Made by a program: the position numbers and the translations under genes | Notes under the pieces: generated by a model | What the model was told of the DNA's origin: nothing | The model's input: the letters and a program-made list of their open reading frames with translations, nothing else | The model's database searches: none | Shown: positions 1 to 7,798 of the stretch, in pieces | Layout: every line of letters begins with the position of its first letter | Position numbering within the stretch: the stretch's first letter is position 1 | Assembly: GCF_014650675.1 (NCBI RefSeq) | Contig: NZ_BMVK01000005.1 | Location: 434,001 to 498,000 of the forward strand | Length of the DNA stretch: 64,000 nucleotides | DNA from: Streptomyces anulatus | GTDB taxonomy: Bacteria; Actinomycetota; Actinomycetes; Streptomycetales; Streptomycetaceae | Direction of reading: 5' to 3'

Positions 1-1170
1 GGCTTCTGGAAGGTCGGCGCCCGGCTGCCCTTCGTCAACGGCGTCTCGTTCGCCGGGGTCGCTCCGATGATCGCGATAGGCAAGGACCGGGGACACGACG
101 GGATAGCCGTCATATTCGGGGCGATCATCGTCGCGAGTCTTCTCGGCTTCGTCCTCGCCCCGTACTTCTGCAAACTGGTGCGCTTCTTCCCGCCCGTCGT
201 CACCGGCACCGTGATCACCCTGATCGGCGTCTCGCTCCTCCCGGTCGCCTTCAACTGGTCCCAGGGCGGCAACGCCACGGCCGACGACTACGGTTCGATG
301 ACCAACATCACCATGGCCGCCGTGACCCTGGTCATCGTGCTGGCCCTGCGCAAGCTCCTGCGCGGCTTCCTCCAGCAGATCGCCATCCTGCTCGGCCTGG
401 TCATCGGCACGCTCATCGCCATCCCGGCCGGCATCACCGACTTCGGCGCCATCAAGGACGCCGACGTGGTCGGCTTCCCGACGCCGTTCGCCTTCGGCGC
501 CCCGCAGTTCGAGATCGCGGCCATCATCTCGATGTGCATCGTGATGCTGGTCTGCATGACCGAGTCCACCGCGGACATGCTGGCCCTCGGCAAGATCGTC
601 GGCCGCCCGGCGGACGAGAAGATCATCGAGGGCGGCCTGCGCGCCGACACCCTCGGCAGCGCCATCAGCCCGCTCTTCAACGGGTTCATGTGCAGCGCCT
701 TCGCCCAGAACGTCGGCCTCGTCGCCATGACGAAGATCCGCAGCCGCTTCGTCGTCGCCGCGGGCGGCGGCATCCTCATCGTGCTCGGCCTGGTCCCGGT
801 CGCGGCCTCCGTCATCGCCCTCGTACCGCTGCCGGTGCTCGGCGGCGCGGGAATCGTCCTCTTCGGCACGGTCGCGGCCAGCGGCATCCAGACCCTGGCC
901 ACCGCCGCCATGGAGAAGGGCGAGAACGCGCTGATCGTGGCGGCGGCCCTCGGCATCGGCCTGATCCCGATCGCGGCGCCGCAGTTCTACCACGCCTTCC
1001 CGGAGAGCCTGCTGGTCGTCCTCGACTCGGGTATCTCCACCGGCTGCGTGGTGGCGATCGCGCTGAACCTCGCCTTCAACCACTTCGGCGGCAAGCCCGA
1101 CGCGGCGGACGAGGAACAGGCGCCGGGCGAGCACGTGGTGCCGGCCGCCGCCGGGGTCGGGGTCCACTGA
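1..1170 (+). CDS. NCS2 family nucleobase (xanthine/uracil type) permease, 5' truncated
   Basis: These are the C-terminal 389 residues of a nucleobase:cation symporter-2. The frame is open from base 1, so the start lies outside the window. Such proteins import purine or pyrimidine bases across the cytoplasmic membrane, driven by protons or sodium. The hydrophobic segments alternate with short loops as expected. The family signature Q-N-x-G-x(4)-T-K is present as QNVGLVAMTK (about residues 236-245 of the visible part), preceded by the conserved E-S-T-A-D-M helix. The tail is hydrophilic and short. The substrate cannot be read from the fragment; xanthine or urate would fit the allantoin genes 28 kb downstream, but that is inference. 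The stop codon is the first three bases of a tandem repeat. Confidence 0.9.
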   Translation, partial: GFWKVGARLPFVNGVSFAGVAPMIAIGKDRGHDGIAVIFGAIIVASLLGFVLAPYFCKLVRFFPPVVTGTVITLIGVSLLPVAFNWSQGGNATADDYGSMTNITMAAVTLVIVLALRKLLRGFLQQIAILLGLVIGTLIAIPAGITDFGAIKDADVVGFPTPFAFGAPQFEIAAIISMCIVMLVCMTESTADMLALGKIVGRPADEKIIEGGLRADTLGSAISPLFNGFMCSAFAQNVGLVAMTKIRSRFVVAAGGGILIVLGLVPVAASVIALVPLPVLGGAGIVLFGTVAASGIQTLATAAMEKGENALIVAAALGIGLIPIAAPQFYHAFPESLLVVLDSGISTGCVVAIALNLAFNHFGGKPDAADEEQAPGEHVVPAAAGVGVH

Positions 1171-1277
1171 CGTCGGAGTTCATTGACGTCGGATTCCACC
1201 GACGTCCGGGTCCACCGACATCGGATTCCACTGACGTGGGGTCCACCGACTCGGATTCCCCTGACGTCGGAATCCAC
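1168..1277. repeat. Degenerate 16-bp tandem repeat, about 7 units, starting at the permease stop codon
   Basis: Units follow TGACGTCGGATTCCAC with substitutions and begin at 1168, 1184, 1200, 1216, 1232 (15 bp), 1247 (15 bp) and 1262. The first unit begins with the TGA stop of the permease. It fills most of the gap between two convergent genes. No spacers and no long arms are present, so it is neither CRISPR nor a hairpin terminator. Confidence 0.85.
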
Positions 1278-1342
1278 CGCCCCTGTCCGCCACCGCGGCC
1301 CGGTGAAGCCCCGTGCGGGCTCCACCGGGCCCGCGGCGTGCC

Positions 1343-2164
1343 TCAGCCCTTCTCGATCCGGTAGGCGTCCCCGTACACCTTCCACCGCAACGGTGTCTCC
1401 AGCCCGAGCTTCCCCTCGCGTACGAAGACCCGCTGGGCGGTCTCCACCCGGCTGGTGTCGCTGTGCGCGGGCTCCTCGGCCATCGCGGCGACCCGGGCGT
1501 CGAGGAACGCGTTCAGATATGCCTTCTCGTCGCCGCCCCGCGCGGGCGTCCGGGCCGCGGCCATCGCCTCGCGGCGCACCGTCCGGAACCCGACCGTGCC
1601 CTCCGTGTCGCCCGCGCCGTGCATCACGTACGCGTCGTAGTAGATGAACTGGCCGAGCGCGCCGAGCCCGTCCTCCTCCGCCTGCCGCACCGCCGGGCCG
1701 AAGTACACGGCGTCGCGCTCCGCGTCCTGCGCGGCCCGGAAGGCGGGGTCCTCGGCCGCCTTCGCCCAGGCCCGGGTGAACGGCTTCCCGAGCCCGGTGT
1801 GCGCGTCGCTGCCCTCCACCGCGCGCAGCGCCGGAAGGAACCGCTCCAGCGGATTGCCGGGGCGCGCTTTCGCGTACCGCTCCACGACCTCCGTCATGTC
1901 ACCGGTGCCGGAACAGAACCCGATGATGCCCGCCGTGTACCCCCGGCCGTCGCCGATGTCCTCGATGTACGGGTACTGCGCCTCCCAGTCCAGCGAGGAG
2001 TTCTCCGCGCTGGAGACCAGCCGCATCGCGATCCGCTTCTTCGCCGGGTCGTTCAGCCCCACGTCCGGGGTTCCGGGCGCGGGGCCGGAGCAGCCGGACA
2101 GGGCGGCGGCCGTGAGGAGCGAGACGGCGAGGGGCAGGCGGAGGGCCCGGACGGTGTGCTTCAC
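1343..2164 (-). CDS. Secreted chitosanase lipoprotein, glycoside hydrolase family 46
   Basis: Endo-chitosanase that hydrolyses chitosan outside the cell. The 273-residue protein starts with GTG and has a basic n-region, a hydrophobic core and a lipobox ending L-S-G-C at Cys25, so it should be a membrane-anchored lipoprotein. The GH46 active-site pair is visible: Glu54 in A-E-N-S and Asp72 in DIGDGRGYTAG. They are 18 residues apart, the same spacing as Glu22/Asp40 of the Streptomyces N174 enzyme (recalled). Length matches the family. It is divergent from the hydrolase at 2236 with a 71-bp shared upstream region. Most known Streptomyces chitosanases are freely secreted, so the lipobox is slightly unusual. 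Confidence 0.88.
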   Translation of the reverse strand: MKHTVRALRLPLAVSLLTAAALSGCSGPAPGTPDVGLNDPAKKRIAMRLVSSAENSSLDWEAQYPYIEDIGDGRGYTAGIIGFCSGTGDMTEVVERYAKARPGNPLERFLPALRAVEGSDAHTGLGKPFTRAWAKAAEDPAFRAAQDAERDAVYFGPAVRQAEEDGLGALGQFIYYDAYVMHGAGDTEGTVGFRTVRREAMAAARTPARGGDEKAYLNAFLDARVAAMAEEPAHSDTSRVETAQRVFVREGKLGLETPLRWKVYGDAYRIEKG

Positions 2165-2235
2165 CCGCCCAGCCTGCCAGGCCGGGCCCGGGCCCCTGGA
2201 GCCGGCCGGCGCCGGTCGGCTGTAGCGTCAGGGGC

Positions 2236-2919
2236 ATGGAAGATCAGTCTGTTGTGGATGTCGGCGATGTGCGCCTCGCGTACCGGACCTGGGGCGACGC
2301 GTTCGGCTCGCCCGTCGTGCTGCTGCACGGCCTCGGCGGTTCGGCCGCGAACTGGGAGGCGGCCGGCCCCCTGCTGGGCCAGGAGTGGCGGGTCTTCGCC
2401 CTGGACCTGCGCGGCCACGGTGAGAGCGACTGGCCCGACGACTACGACCTGGACCTGATGGCCGAGGACGTCGTGGGCTTCCTCGACGAACTGGAGCTGG
2501 ACCGGGTCGGCCTCGTCGGCCACGGCATGGGCGGCGTCGTCGCCCGGCTGGTGGCCCAGGAGCACTCCGACCGCGTGGAGCGGCTGGTGCTGGTGGAGAC
2601 CCCGGCCCCGTTCCCCGGCGACCCGGGTCCGGCGGGCCGGGCCGAGGGCCCGGTGGACTACGACGAGAACGCGGTGCCCGCCGTACGCGATCAGCTCGCC
2701 GACCCCGGACCGGACGCCGACGAGGCCCTCGGCGACATCGTCTCCCCGACGCTGATCATCACCGGCGGCCCGGAGAGCACGATGGAACAGCACCGCCAGG
2801 CCGACGTGGCCTCCCTGATCCCGGACTGCCGGCTGATCACGGTCCCGGGCGGCCACCGGATGCACGAGACCCGGGCGGACCAGGTGGCCGCGCACATCAC
2901 GGAGTTCTTCACCAGCTGA
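2236..2919 (+). CDS. Alpha/beta-hydrolase fold protein lacking the nucleophile serine
   Basis: A 227-residue single-domain alpha/beta-hydrolase. The oxyanion motif LLHGLGG (about 29-35), strand-loop FALDLRGHGES (54-64) and C-terminal catalytic-type His in VPGGHRMHE are present. The nucleophile elbow reads G95-H-G97-M-G99 instead of G-x-S-x-G: the codon at 2524-2526 is GGC where AGC would encode Ser. The acid position after the penultimate strand (ITGGPES) also lacks the usual Asp. It is therefore probably not a normal esterase or lipase; a non-catalytic or binding role is possible. TAGCGT lies 8 nt before the ATG and could be a -10 box of a nearly leaderless mRNA. No true ribosome binding site is seen. 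Confidence 0.8.
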   Translation: MEDQSVVDVGDVRLAYRTWGDAFGSPVVLLHGLGGSAANWEAAGPLLGQEWRVFALDLRGHGESDWPDDYDLDLMAEDVVGFLDELELDRVGLVGHGMGGVVARLVAQEHSDRVERLVLVETPAPFPGDPGPAGRAEGPVDYDENAVPAVRDQLADPGPDADEALGDIVSPTLIITGGPESTMEQHRQADVASLIPDCRLITVPGGHRMHETRADQVAAHITEFFTS

Positions 2920-2983
2920 GGCGCTTTCTTTCGTCACGGAGTTCGTCACCGGCCGAGGGGCTGCCGCCACGGAGTTCCTCGGC
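2897..2983. repeat. Three spaced copies of a 17-bp sequence across the hydrolase stop codon
   Basis: TCACGGAGTTCTTCACC (2897-2913, inside the gene), TCACGGAGTTCGTCACC (2934-2950) and CCACGGAGTTCCTCGGC (2967-2983). Spacings of 37 and 33 bp are not multiples of three. The copies extend the coding 3' end into the intergenic gap. Confidence 0.7.
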
Positions 2984-3028
2984 GGCCGTGGCGCTCCCGC
3001 GCCGGCGGCGTTGTCAGTGGCGGCTGCC

Positions 3029-5278
3029 ATGATCGACGCCATGGACTTCGACCGTGCCCTGTTCCGCGACGAGCTGTTCCACGCCGAGTTGTTCCGCGCC
3101 GAGCTGGACGCCCGGCCCTGGGCGTCGTACACCCACGCCTACGGCAGCGCCGAGGACGTTCCCGGCTGCCTGCGCGCACTCGCCGGGGACGACGACGCGG
3201 CGGCGGAGGAGGCGCAGAGCGAGCTGTACGGCAGCATCCTGCACCAGGGCTCGGTGTACGAAGCCTCCGCGAAGGCGGTGCCGTTCCTGGCCCGGATCGC
3301 CGCGGCGGGCATCCGCACGGCCGATGTGCTCCTGCTGATCGGCGGCATCGCGGAGGGCGGCACGGACCCGGAACCCGGGCAGGAACCCGGGCCGGACCCC
3401 GCCGGGGGCGGGACGGTCCGGGAGAGCGACGAGGCGGCCTGCCGGCGGGCCGTCGTCGCGCAACTGCCTTTGCTGCTGGCGTCCGTGGAGCATGAGGACC
3501 GTGCCGTACGCCAGGCGGCGGCGTGGGCCGCAGGGTGGACGGGAACGGCCGGAGCCGCCCTCGCCGTGCCGGCCCTCCGCGACCGGGCGGCGATCGAGAC
3601 GGATCCCCTCGTCCGCGCCGAACTGCTCATGTCCCTGGTGGAGTTGGACCCCGAGGGCAGCGCCTCCGCGGCGGCGGAAGCGGTCGGCCCGGACAGCCCG
3701 CCGGAGCTGCGGATCGCCGCCGTCATGGCCTGCGCGGACATCGGGCTTCCCTGGACCCGCGACCACCACGCAGCGGTGCTGGACCTGCTTCCCCTGGACC
3801 GCCTCGCCGCCGACCGGTACGACCATTCCCGGAACGAACCCCTGCACGACATCTGCCTGACCCTGCTGGACCGGGACACCGAGGCGGACCGCGAGGCGGT
3901 GTTCGCGCTGCTCGACGCCGCGTTGCGCAGCGCTGATCCCGAAGCCCGCACCGAGGCGGTATGGGTGGTCACGACGGCGTGCGAGCTCTCCCGGTCCGCA
4001 CCCGCACGGCTTGCTCCCGCGCTGATATCGGCGGCCGCGGAGGACGGGCCCGACGACGAGACCGGCGCACTGTCGGCGCTCGGCCGGCTCGGCCCGTCCG
4101 GTGCTCCCGCCGCCGACCTGCTGGCGGCCCGCGCGGGCGGCGACGGTGACACGGCGGACCGCGCGCTGGAAGCCCTGGTCGCCGTCGATCCGGTGCGGGC
4201 CGCGTCCCTGCTCGCCCGGGACCTGGAGCGGTGGCCCCGGGCGTTGCAGGCCGCGTCCGGCGGGCTCGCCGACTCGCTCCCCGTCGTGCCGTACGACCCG
4301 GAGCTGCTGGCCGCGGTCCGGCGGCGGCTCGCCACGATGGAACCCGGCGGCACCACCCCGTTCCGGCTCACGGCGCTGCTCGCGTCCTGGGGCCCGGACG
4401 CGTCCGACGCCGTGCCCGAACTGCTCGCCGCACTGCCGGCACACCCCCGGGTGCTGCCGAAGGCACTGGTCGCCGTCTGCCCGCCCGGGCGCCGGGCCGA
4501 GGTGGCGGACGCGCTGCGGGCGCGGACCGGGACGGGCCCGGCCGGCGAGCGGATCGAGGCGGCCCGTGCGCTCCACGAACTGACCGGTGACCACGGGCCG
4601 TTGCTGCCCCTGCTGGCGGAGCGGCTCGTGGGGAGCGCCGGGGGAGGCGGGGGATCCTCCGAGGAGGTACGCGAGACGGCGGAGGCCGCCGCCGCTGTCG
4701 GGCCCGCCGCCGTGTCGTTCGTACCCGCACTGCTCGCCGCGCTCAACAGCCCCGGCGCCGAACGGAACAACCCGCAGATGGACGACGACGTCGCCCTCGC
4801 CGTCGCCCTGCACCGGATCACCGGCGACGCGGCGGAGGCGGTGCCGGTGCTGGCCGGAGTGCTCGGTGACCGCGACGGGCTCTGGCGACGCTGGACGCTG
4901 GTCCGCGCCGCGGCGGCCGCGGGGAGCCTCGGCCCGGCGGCCCGACCGCTCGTCCCCGAACTGAAGGCGCTGCTCGGCGACCCCTGGCAGACGCCGTCGG
5001 CCGTCCTCGCCCTCCGTGCCGTCGCCCCCGACGACCTGGACGCCGGGCACGTGGCCGGTCTTCTGCTCGACGCGGCGGAAGCGGGCACGGCCCCCTTCGA
5101 GGCCGTGGACGCGCTGGTGGCCTTCGGCACGGACGCCCTGTCCGACGAGCACCGGGCACGGCTCACGGCGTTGGGGGAGCGGGACAGGAGAGTGGTGAGG
5201 TCCGGGCTGGACGGCACGGTCGAGATCGCCGACGAACGGCTGCGCGCCCGGGTGCGGGCGGCGGTCAGGGGCGAATGA
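3029..5278 (+). CDS. Large HEAT-repeat protein
   Basis: A protein of about 749 residues made almost entirely of Ala/Leu-rich helical pairs with the HEAT pattern (for example VRQAAAWAAGWTG, RIAAVMACADIG, ALRAVAPDDLDAG). It is a cytoplasmic alpha-solenoid for protein binding; the partner is unknown. Near the N-terminus is the sequence THAYGSAEDVPGCLRAL, which I recall from actinobacterial HEAT proteins. Before it lies an unusual duplicated segment (ELFHAEL/ELFRAEL, about residues 11-25). The start is uncertain: ATG 3029 and ATG 3041 are both possible and neither has a clear ribosome binding site. A TTG at 3011 is in frame as well. The TGA lies in the first unit of a tandem repeat shared with the next, convergent gene. 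Confidence 0.82.
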   Translation: MIDAMDFDRALFRDELFHAELFRAELDARPWASYTHAYGSAEDVPGCLRALAGDDDAAAEEAQSELYGSILHQGSVYEASAKAVPFLARIAAAGIRTADVLLLIGGIAEGGTDPEPGQEPGPDPAGGGTVRESDEAACRRAVVAQLPLLLASVEHEDRAVRQAAAWAAGWTGTAGAALAVPALRDRAAIETDPLVRAELLMSLVELDPEGSASAAAEAVGPDSPPELRIAAVMACADIGLPWTRDHHAAVLDLLPLDRLAADRYDHSRNEPLHDICLTLLDRDTEADREAVFALLDAALRSADPEARTEAVWVVTTACELSRSAPARLAPALISAAAEDGPDDETGALSALGRLGPSGAPAADLLAARAGGDGDTADRALEALVAVDPVRAASLLARDLERWPRALQAASGGLADSLPVVPYDPELLAAVRRRLATMEPGGTTPFRLTALLASWGPDASDAVPELLAALPAHPRVLPKALVAVCPPGRRAEVADALRARTGTGPAGERIEAARALHELTGDHGPLLPLLAERLVGSAGGGGGSSEEVRETAEAAAAVGPAAVSFVPALLAALNSPGAERNNPQMDDDVALAVALHRITGDAAEAVPVLAGVLGDRDGLWRRWTLVRAAAAAGSLGPAARPLVPELKALLGDPWQTPSAVLALRAVAPDDLDAGHVAGLLLDAAEAGTAPFEAVDALVAFGTDALSDEHRARLTALGERDRRVVRSGLDGTVEIADERLRARVRAAVRGE

Positions 5279-5382
5279 CCAAGGACGAATGACCAAGGAC
5301 GATGGCCAAGGACAAATGGCCAAGGGTGAATGATCAGGAGCGAAGGATCAGGGGCGAAGGATCAGGGGCGAAGGATCAGGAG
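5272..5382. repeat. 14-bp tandem repeat of 8 units holding the stop codons of both flanking genes
   Basis: Units start at 5272, 5286, 5300 (13 bp), 5313, 5327, 5341, 5355 and 5369. They drift from CGAATGACCAAGGA to CGAAGGATCAGGGG. Units 1 and 2 are identical, and units 6 and 7 are identical. Unit 1 contains the TGA of the HEAT gene (5276-5278). Unit 8 contains the stop of the opposite VOC gene (TCA 5376-5378 on this strand). Confidence 0.9.
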
Positions 5383-5753
5383 CCGATGATCCTGCGGATC
5401 AGATCCGGAGTCCACTCGACGTACTCGATCTCCGCTCCGCCTGCGTGGCGGGCGTAGAGGAACCGCCCCGTCGGACCGCCGGTCGCGGGAGTGGTGATCG
5501 TGGCCTCGGCGGACTTCAGCGTGGCTTGCAGGGCCTCCAGGTCGTCCACGACGACGGTCGCCGATGCATGGCTGTAGCGGGCGCGTTCCTCGGCCGGGCC
5601 CGCGACGACCAGGAAATCGCCGATGGCGGCGAGGGCGATCTCCTGGAACGCCATCCGCAGATGGGGCCGCTCGCCGGTGAGCTCCTCCAGCAGCGGCAGC
5701 GCCTGGTCGAGGTCGTCGGCCCACAGGCGTGCGTACGTCTTGAGAATGGTCAT
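5376..5753 (-). CDS. VOC (glyoxalase/dioxygenase superfamily) domain protein
   Basis: A 125-residue single-domain protein with the beta-alpha-beta-beta-beta layout of the vicinal-oxygen-chelate fold: FQEIALAAIGDFLVVAG, then SHASATVVVDDLEAL, and the final pair RFLYARHAGGAEIEYVEW. The metal ligands of true glyoxalases are not clearly conserved, and the substrate is unknown. The start at 5753 (MTILKTYARLW) is chosen over an upstream in-frame start because GGGAG precedes it and the fold begins there. Its stop codon sits in the last unit of the 14-bp repeat shared with the HEAT gene. Confidence 0.72.
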   Translation of the reverse strand: MTILKTYARLWADDLDQALPLLEELTGERPHLRMAFQEIALAAIGDFLVVAGPAEERARYSHASATVVVDDLEALQATLKSAEATITTPATGGPTGRFLYARHAGGAEIEYVEWTPDLIRRIIGS

Positions 5754-5902
5754 GAGGGCGCTCCCAGCCGTCTCGTCCGGTCTGCGGAAAACCGTAGGCG
5801 AGCTCGGTGCTGAACGGGAAGAACGCACTTTTCGGTGAGAGAGGAACCTGAAGGAAACCGAGCGGTGCGTCCGGCCCGGTGAGGTGGCGGGACCGCTCCC
5901 TC

Positions 5903-6547
5903 TCAGCTGCCCGGCTGCCAGCCCGGGCGGCGGCCACTGAGGGCGATCACCCGGTCCAGCAGTGGGGCGTCACCCGGCACAGGGACCGGCGGCCCGAAGA
6001 GGCTGTCGCCGTCAGGGCCATCCTCAGGTGAGTCACCCGAGCCGTCCTCCGGGGAGCCGTCCGGGCCGTCCTCCGCCGGGGCGAGCAGGGCCTCGCAGGA
6101 CCGCAGTTCGGCCTCGTCCGCCGCGTACGGCTGCCCGGTCGACCGGGCCAGGTCCCAGCCGTGGACGACGAGTTCGTTGAGCGCGACGGCCCCCGCCACC
6201 TCGCCGGGCAGCTCCACCCCGCCCGCCCGGGTCATGCCCGTCCAGGCGTCGGGCGAGCGCCAGGCAGCCGCCACTTCTTCCAGCCGCCGGGGCAGCACCT
6301 CACGCCAGTCGTCGTCGAGGACGGGGAGGGCGGCGTCCGGGGAGACGGCGGTGCTCGCCCCGAGATCCTTGCGGGCCGCGTCGCGGAAGGCGGTGGCCAG
6401 CCCGGTGAGATGGCCGAGCAGCTCCCGCACGGCGTAGTCGGGGCAGGGGGTGGGGCCGTCCAGCCGGCCGTCGTCGACCTGACCGAGCAGCGCGGCGATC
6501 CGCCGGGTGGCCGGCTCCAGGTCCGGAAGGGCGGCGGCTTCAGACAC
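5903..6547 (-). CDS. TIGR03086/maleylpyruvate-isomerase N-terminal fold metal-binding protein
   Basis: About 214 residues of the DinB-like, mycothiol-dependent maleylpyruvate isomerase superfamily common in actinobacteria. The motif GPTPCPDYAVRELLGHL (about 36-52) gives the first metal-binding His. The conserved VVHGWDLARSTGQP gives the second His and the Trp-Asp pair. The C-terminal third carries an acidic low-complexity insert rich in D, G, S and P that is not part of the fold. The GTG start at 6547 is chosen because CAGGAG lies 6 nt upstream; an ATG at 6568 is possible but has no site. The function is likely a thiol-dependent transferase or isomerase, with the substrate unknown. Confidence 0.75.
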   Translation of the reverse strand: MSEAAALPDLEPATRRIAALLGQVDDGRLDGPTPCPDYAVRELLGHLTGLATAFRDAARKDLGASTAVSPDAALPVLDDDWREVLPRRLEEVAAAWRSPDAWTGMTRAGGVELPGEVAGAVALNELVVHGWDLARSTGQPYAADEAELRSCEALLAPAEDGPDGSPEDGSGDSPEDGPDGDSLFGPPVPVPGDAPLLDRVIALSGRRPGWQPGS

Positions 6548-6729
6548 GGGGTTCTCCTGAGCGTCCATACAGGGAAGACACCTCGACCACCGAAAACTCA
6601 TCGCTCCATGACGCGCGGGCGGGCGCACACCATCACATAGCGGAAGGTTCCGCGCCGTCCTCTTGTCGGCGACCCCCGCGCCATGGCATACAGGTCTGGA
6701 CCATTGCTGTCCGGATGGAAGGCACCACC

Positions 6730-7707
6730 GTGCAACGCCCCCACATCTCTGCCGCGTTGACCTGTTCCGCCCTGCTTCTCACCCCCCTCCTCTCCGCCTG
6801 CGGTGGGACCGCCGAAGCCGACACGCAGCCTCCCGGCACCCCCAAGGGCGTGACCGCTCAGGCCAGCAGCTCCACCTCGGTGCACGTCATGTGGGAGGGC
6901 GCCTCCGACAACAAGAAGGTCGCCGGATACGAGGTCTACCGCGGCAAGGCCAAGGTCAAGAGCGTCCCGGCGACGAAGACCATGATCGACGTCAACGGGC
7001 TGACGGCCTCGACGGACTACACCTTCAGCGTCCGGACCAAGGACACGGCCGGGAACCTCTCCGCCCCCAGCAAGGCCGTCCCCGTCACCACCCAGGCCAC
7101 CCCGCCCAAGGACGACACGCCCCCCACCGTCCCGGCGAAGCTGACAGGCACCGCCGACGGAAAACGTGCCGCCACCCTCAGCTGGGGCGCGTCCAAGGAC
7201 GACGTCGGCGTCACCTCGTACGACATCTACCAGGAGGACTCCCGGATCCACAGCGTCCCGGCCTCCGAGACCACGGCGAAGCTCACGGGGCTGCGCCCGG
7301 GGACCGTCTACACCTTCACCGTCCGGGCCCGGGACGCCTCCGACAAGTCCTCGGCCGACAGCAACACGTTCGACCTGACCACCGAGTCCGCCCCCGGCGC
7401 CCCCGCGAGCACCGCCCCCACCGGTCTGCGGACCGAGGTCGGCAAGGAGGGCGCCGAGTTCACCCTCGACCTGTCCTGGGACCAGCCCGAGACGGGCGGA
7501 GTGGTTCCCGCCTACGAGCTCTATCTGAACGGCAGGCTGACCACCACCATCGTCTGGGGCGGTACACCTCCCCAGGGGCGGGCCACCTACCGGCTGGACC
7601 TCTCCGACCCGGCGGGCACCCGCTATTCGGTGAAGCTCAGGGCCAAGCTTCCGGACGGCAAGTGGGGTGACTTCTCGGCCCAGCGGACGGTCGTCCTTAC
7701 GGGCTGA
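6730..7707 (+). CDS. Fibronectin type III repeat lipoprotein
   Basis: About 325 residues. A signal peptide ends in the lipobox L-L-S-A-C, so the protein is anchored outside the membrane. Three FnIII domains follow. The first two are clear, each starting with a P-x-x-P segment and carrying the W, Y-E/D-[VI]-Y, T-Y-T-F-S/T-V-R pattern (GYEVYRG...DYTFSVRTKD and SYDIYQE...VYTFTVRARD). The third (about 225-325) is divergent. No catalytic domain is fused, so an adhesive or carbohydrate-binding role is likely. The GTG start at 6730 has GGAAGG 7 nt upstream and avoids an acidic residue in the n-region; ATG 6715 is the alternative. Confidence 0.8.
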   Translation: MQRPHISAALTCSALLLTPLLSACGGTAEADTQPPGTPKGVTAQASSSTSVHVMWEGASDNKKVAGYEVYRGKAKVKSVPATKTMIDVNGLTASTDYTFSVRTKDTAGNLSAPSKAVPVTTQATPPKDDTPPTVPAKLTGTADGKRAATLSWGASKDDVGVTSYDIYQEDSRIHSVPASETTAKLTGLRPGTVYTFTVRARDASDKSSADSNTFDLTTESAPGAPASTAPTGLRTEVGKEGAEFTLDLSWDQPETGGVVPAYELYLNGRLTTTIVWGGTPPQGRATYRLDLSDPAGTRYSVKLRAKLPDGKWGDFSAQRTVVLTG

Positions 7708-7798
7708 GGCCCGCCCGACCGCCGTTTCCCAGGCGTGCGGCGCGCCGCCTCCCATGGTCCCGTGGTCCCAGAAGCCGGCGGACCGAAGGGGCTGAACC

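Noticed and set aside
5272..5382. Possible CRISPR array
   Set aside because: Units are contiguous 14-mers with no unique spacers, and no cas genes are present.
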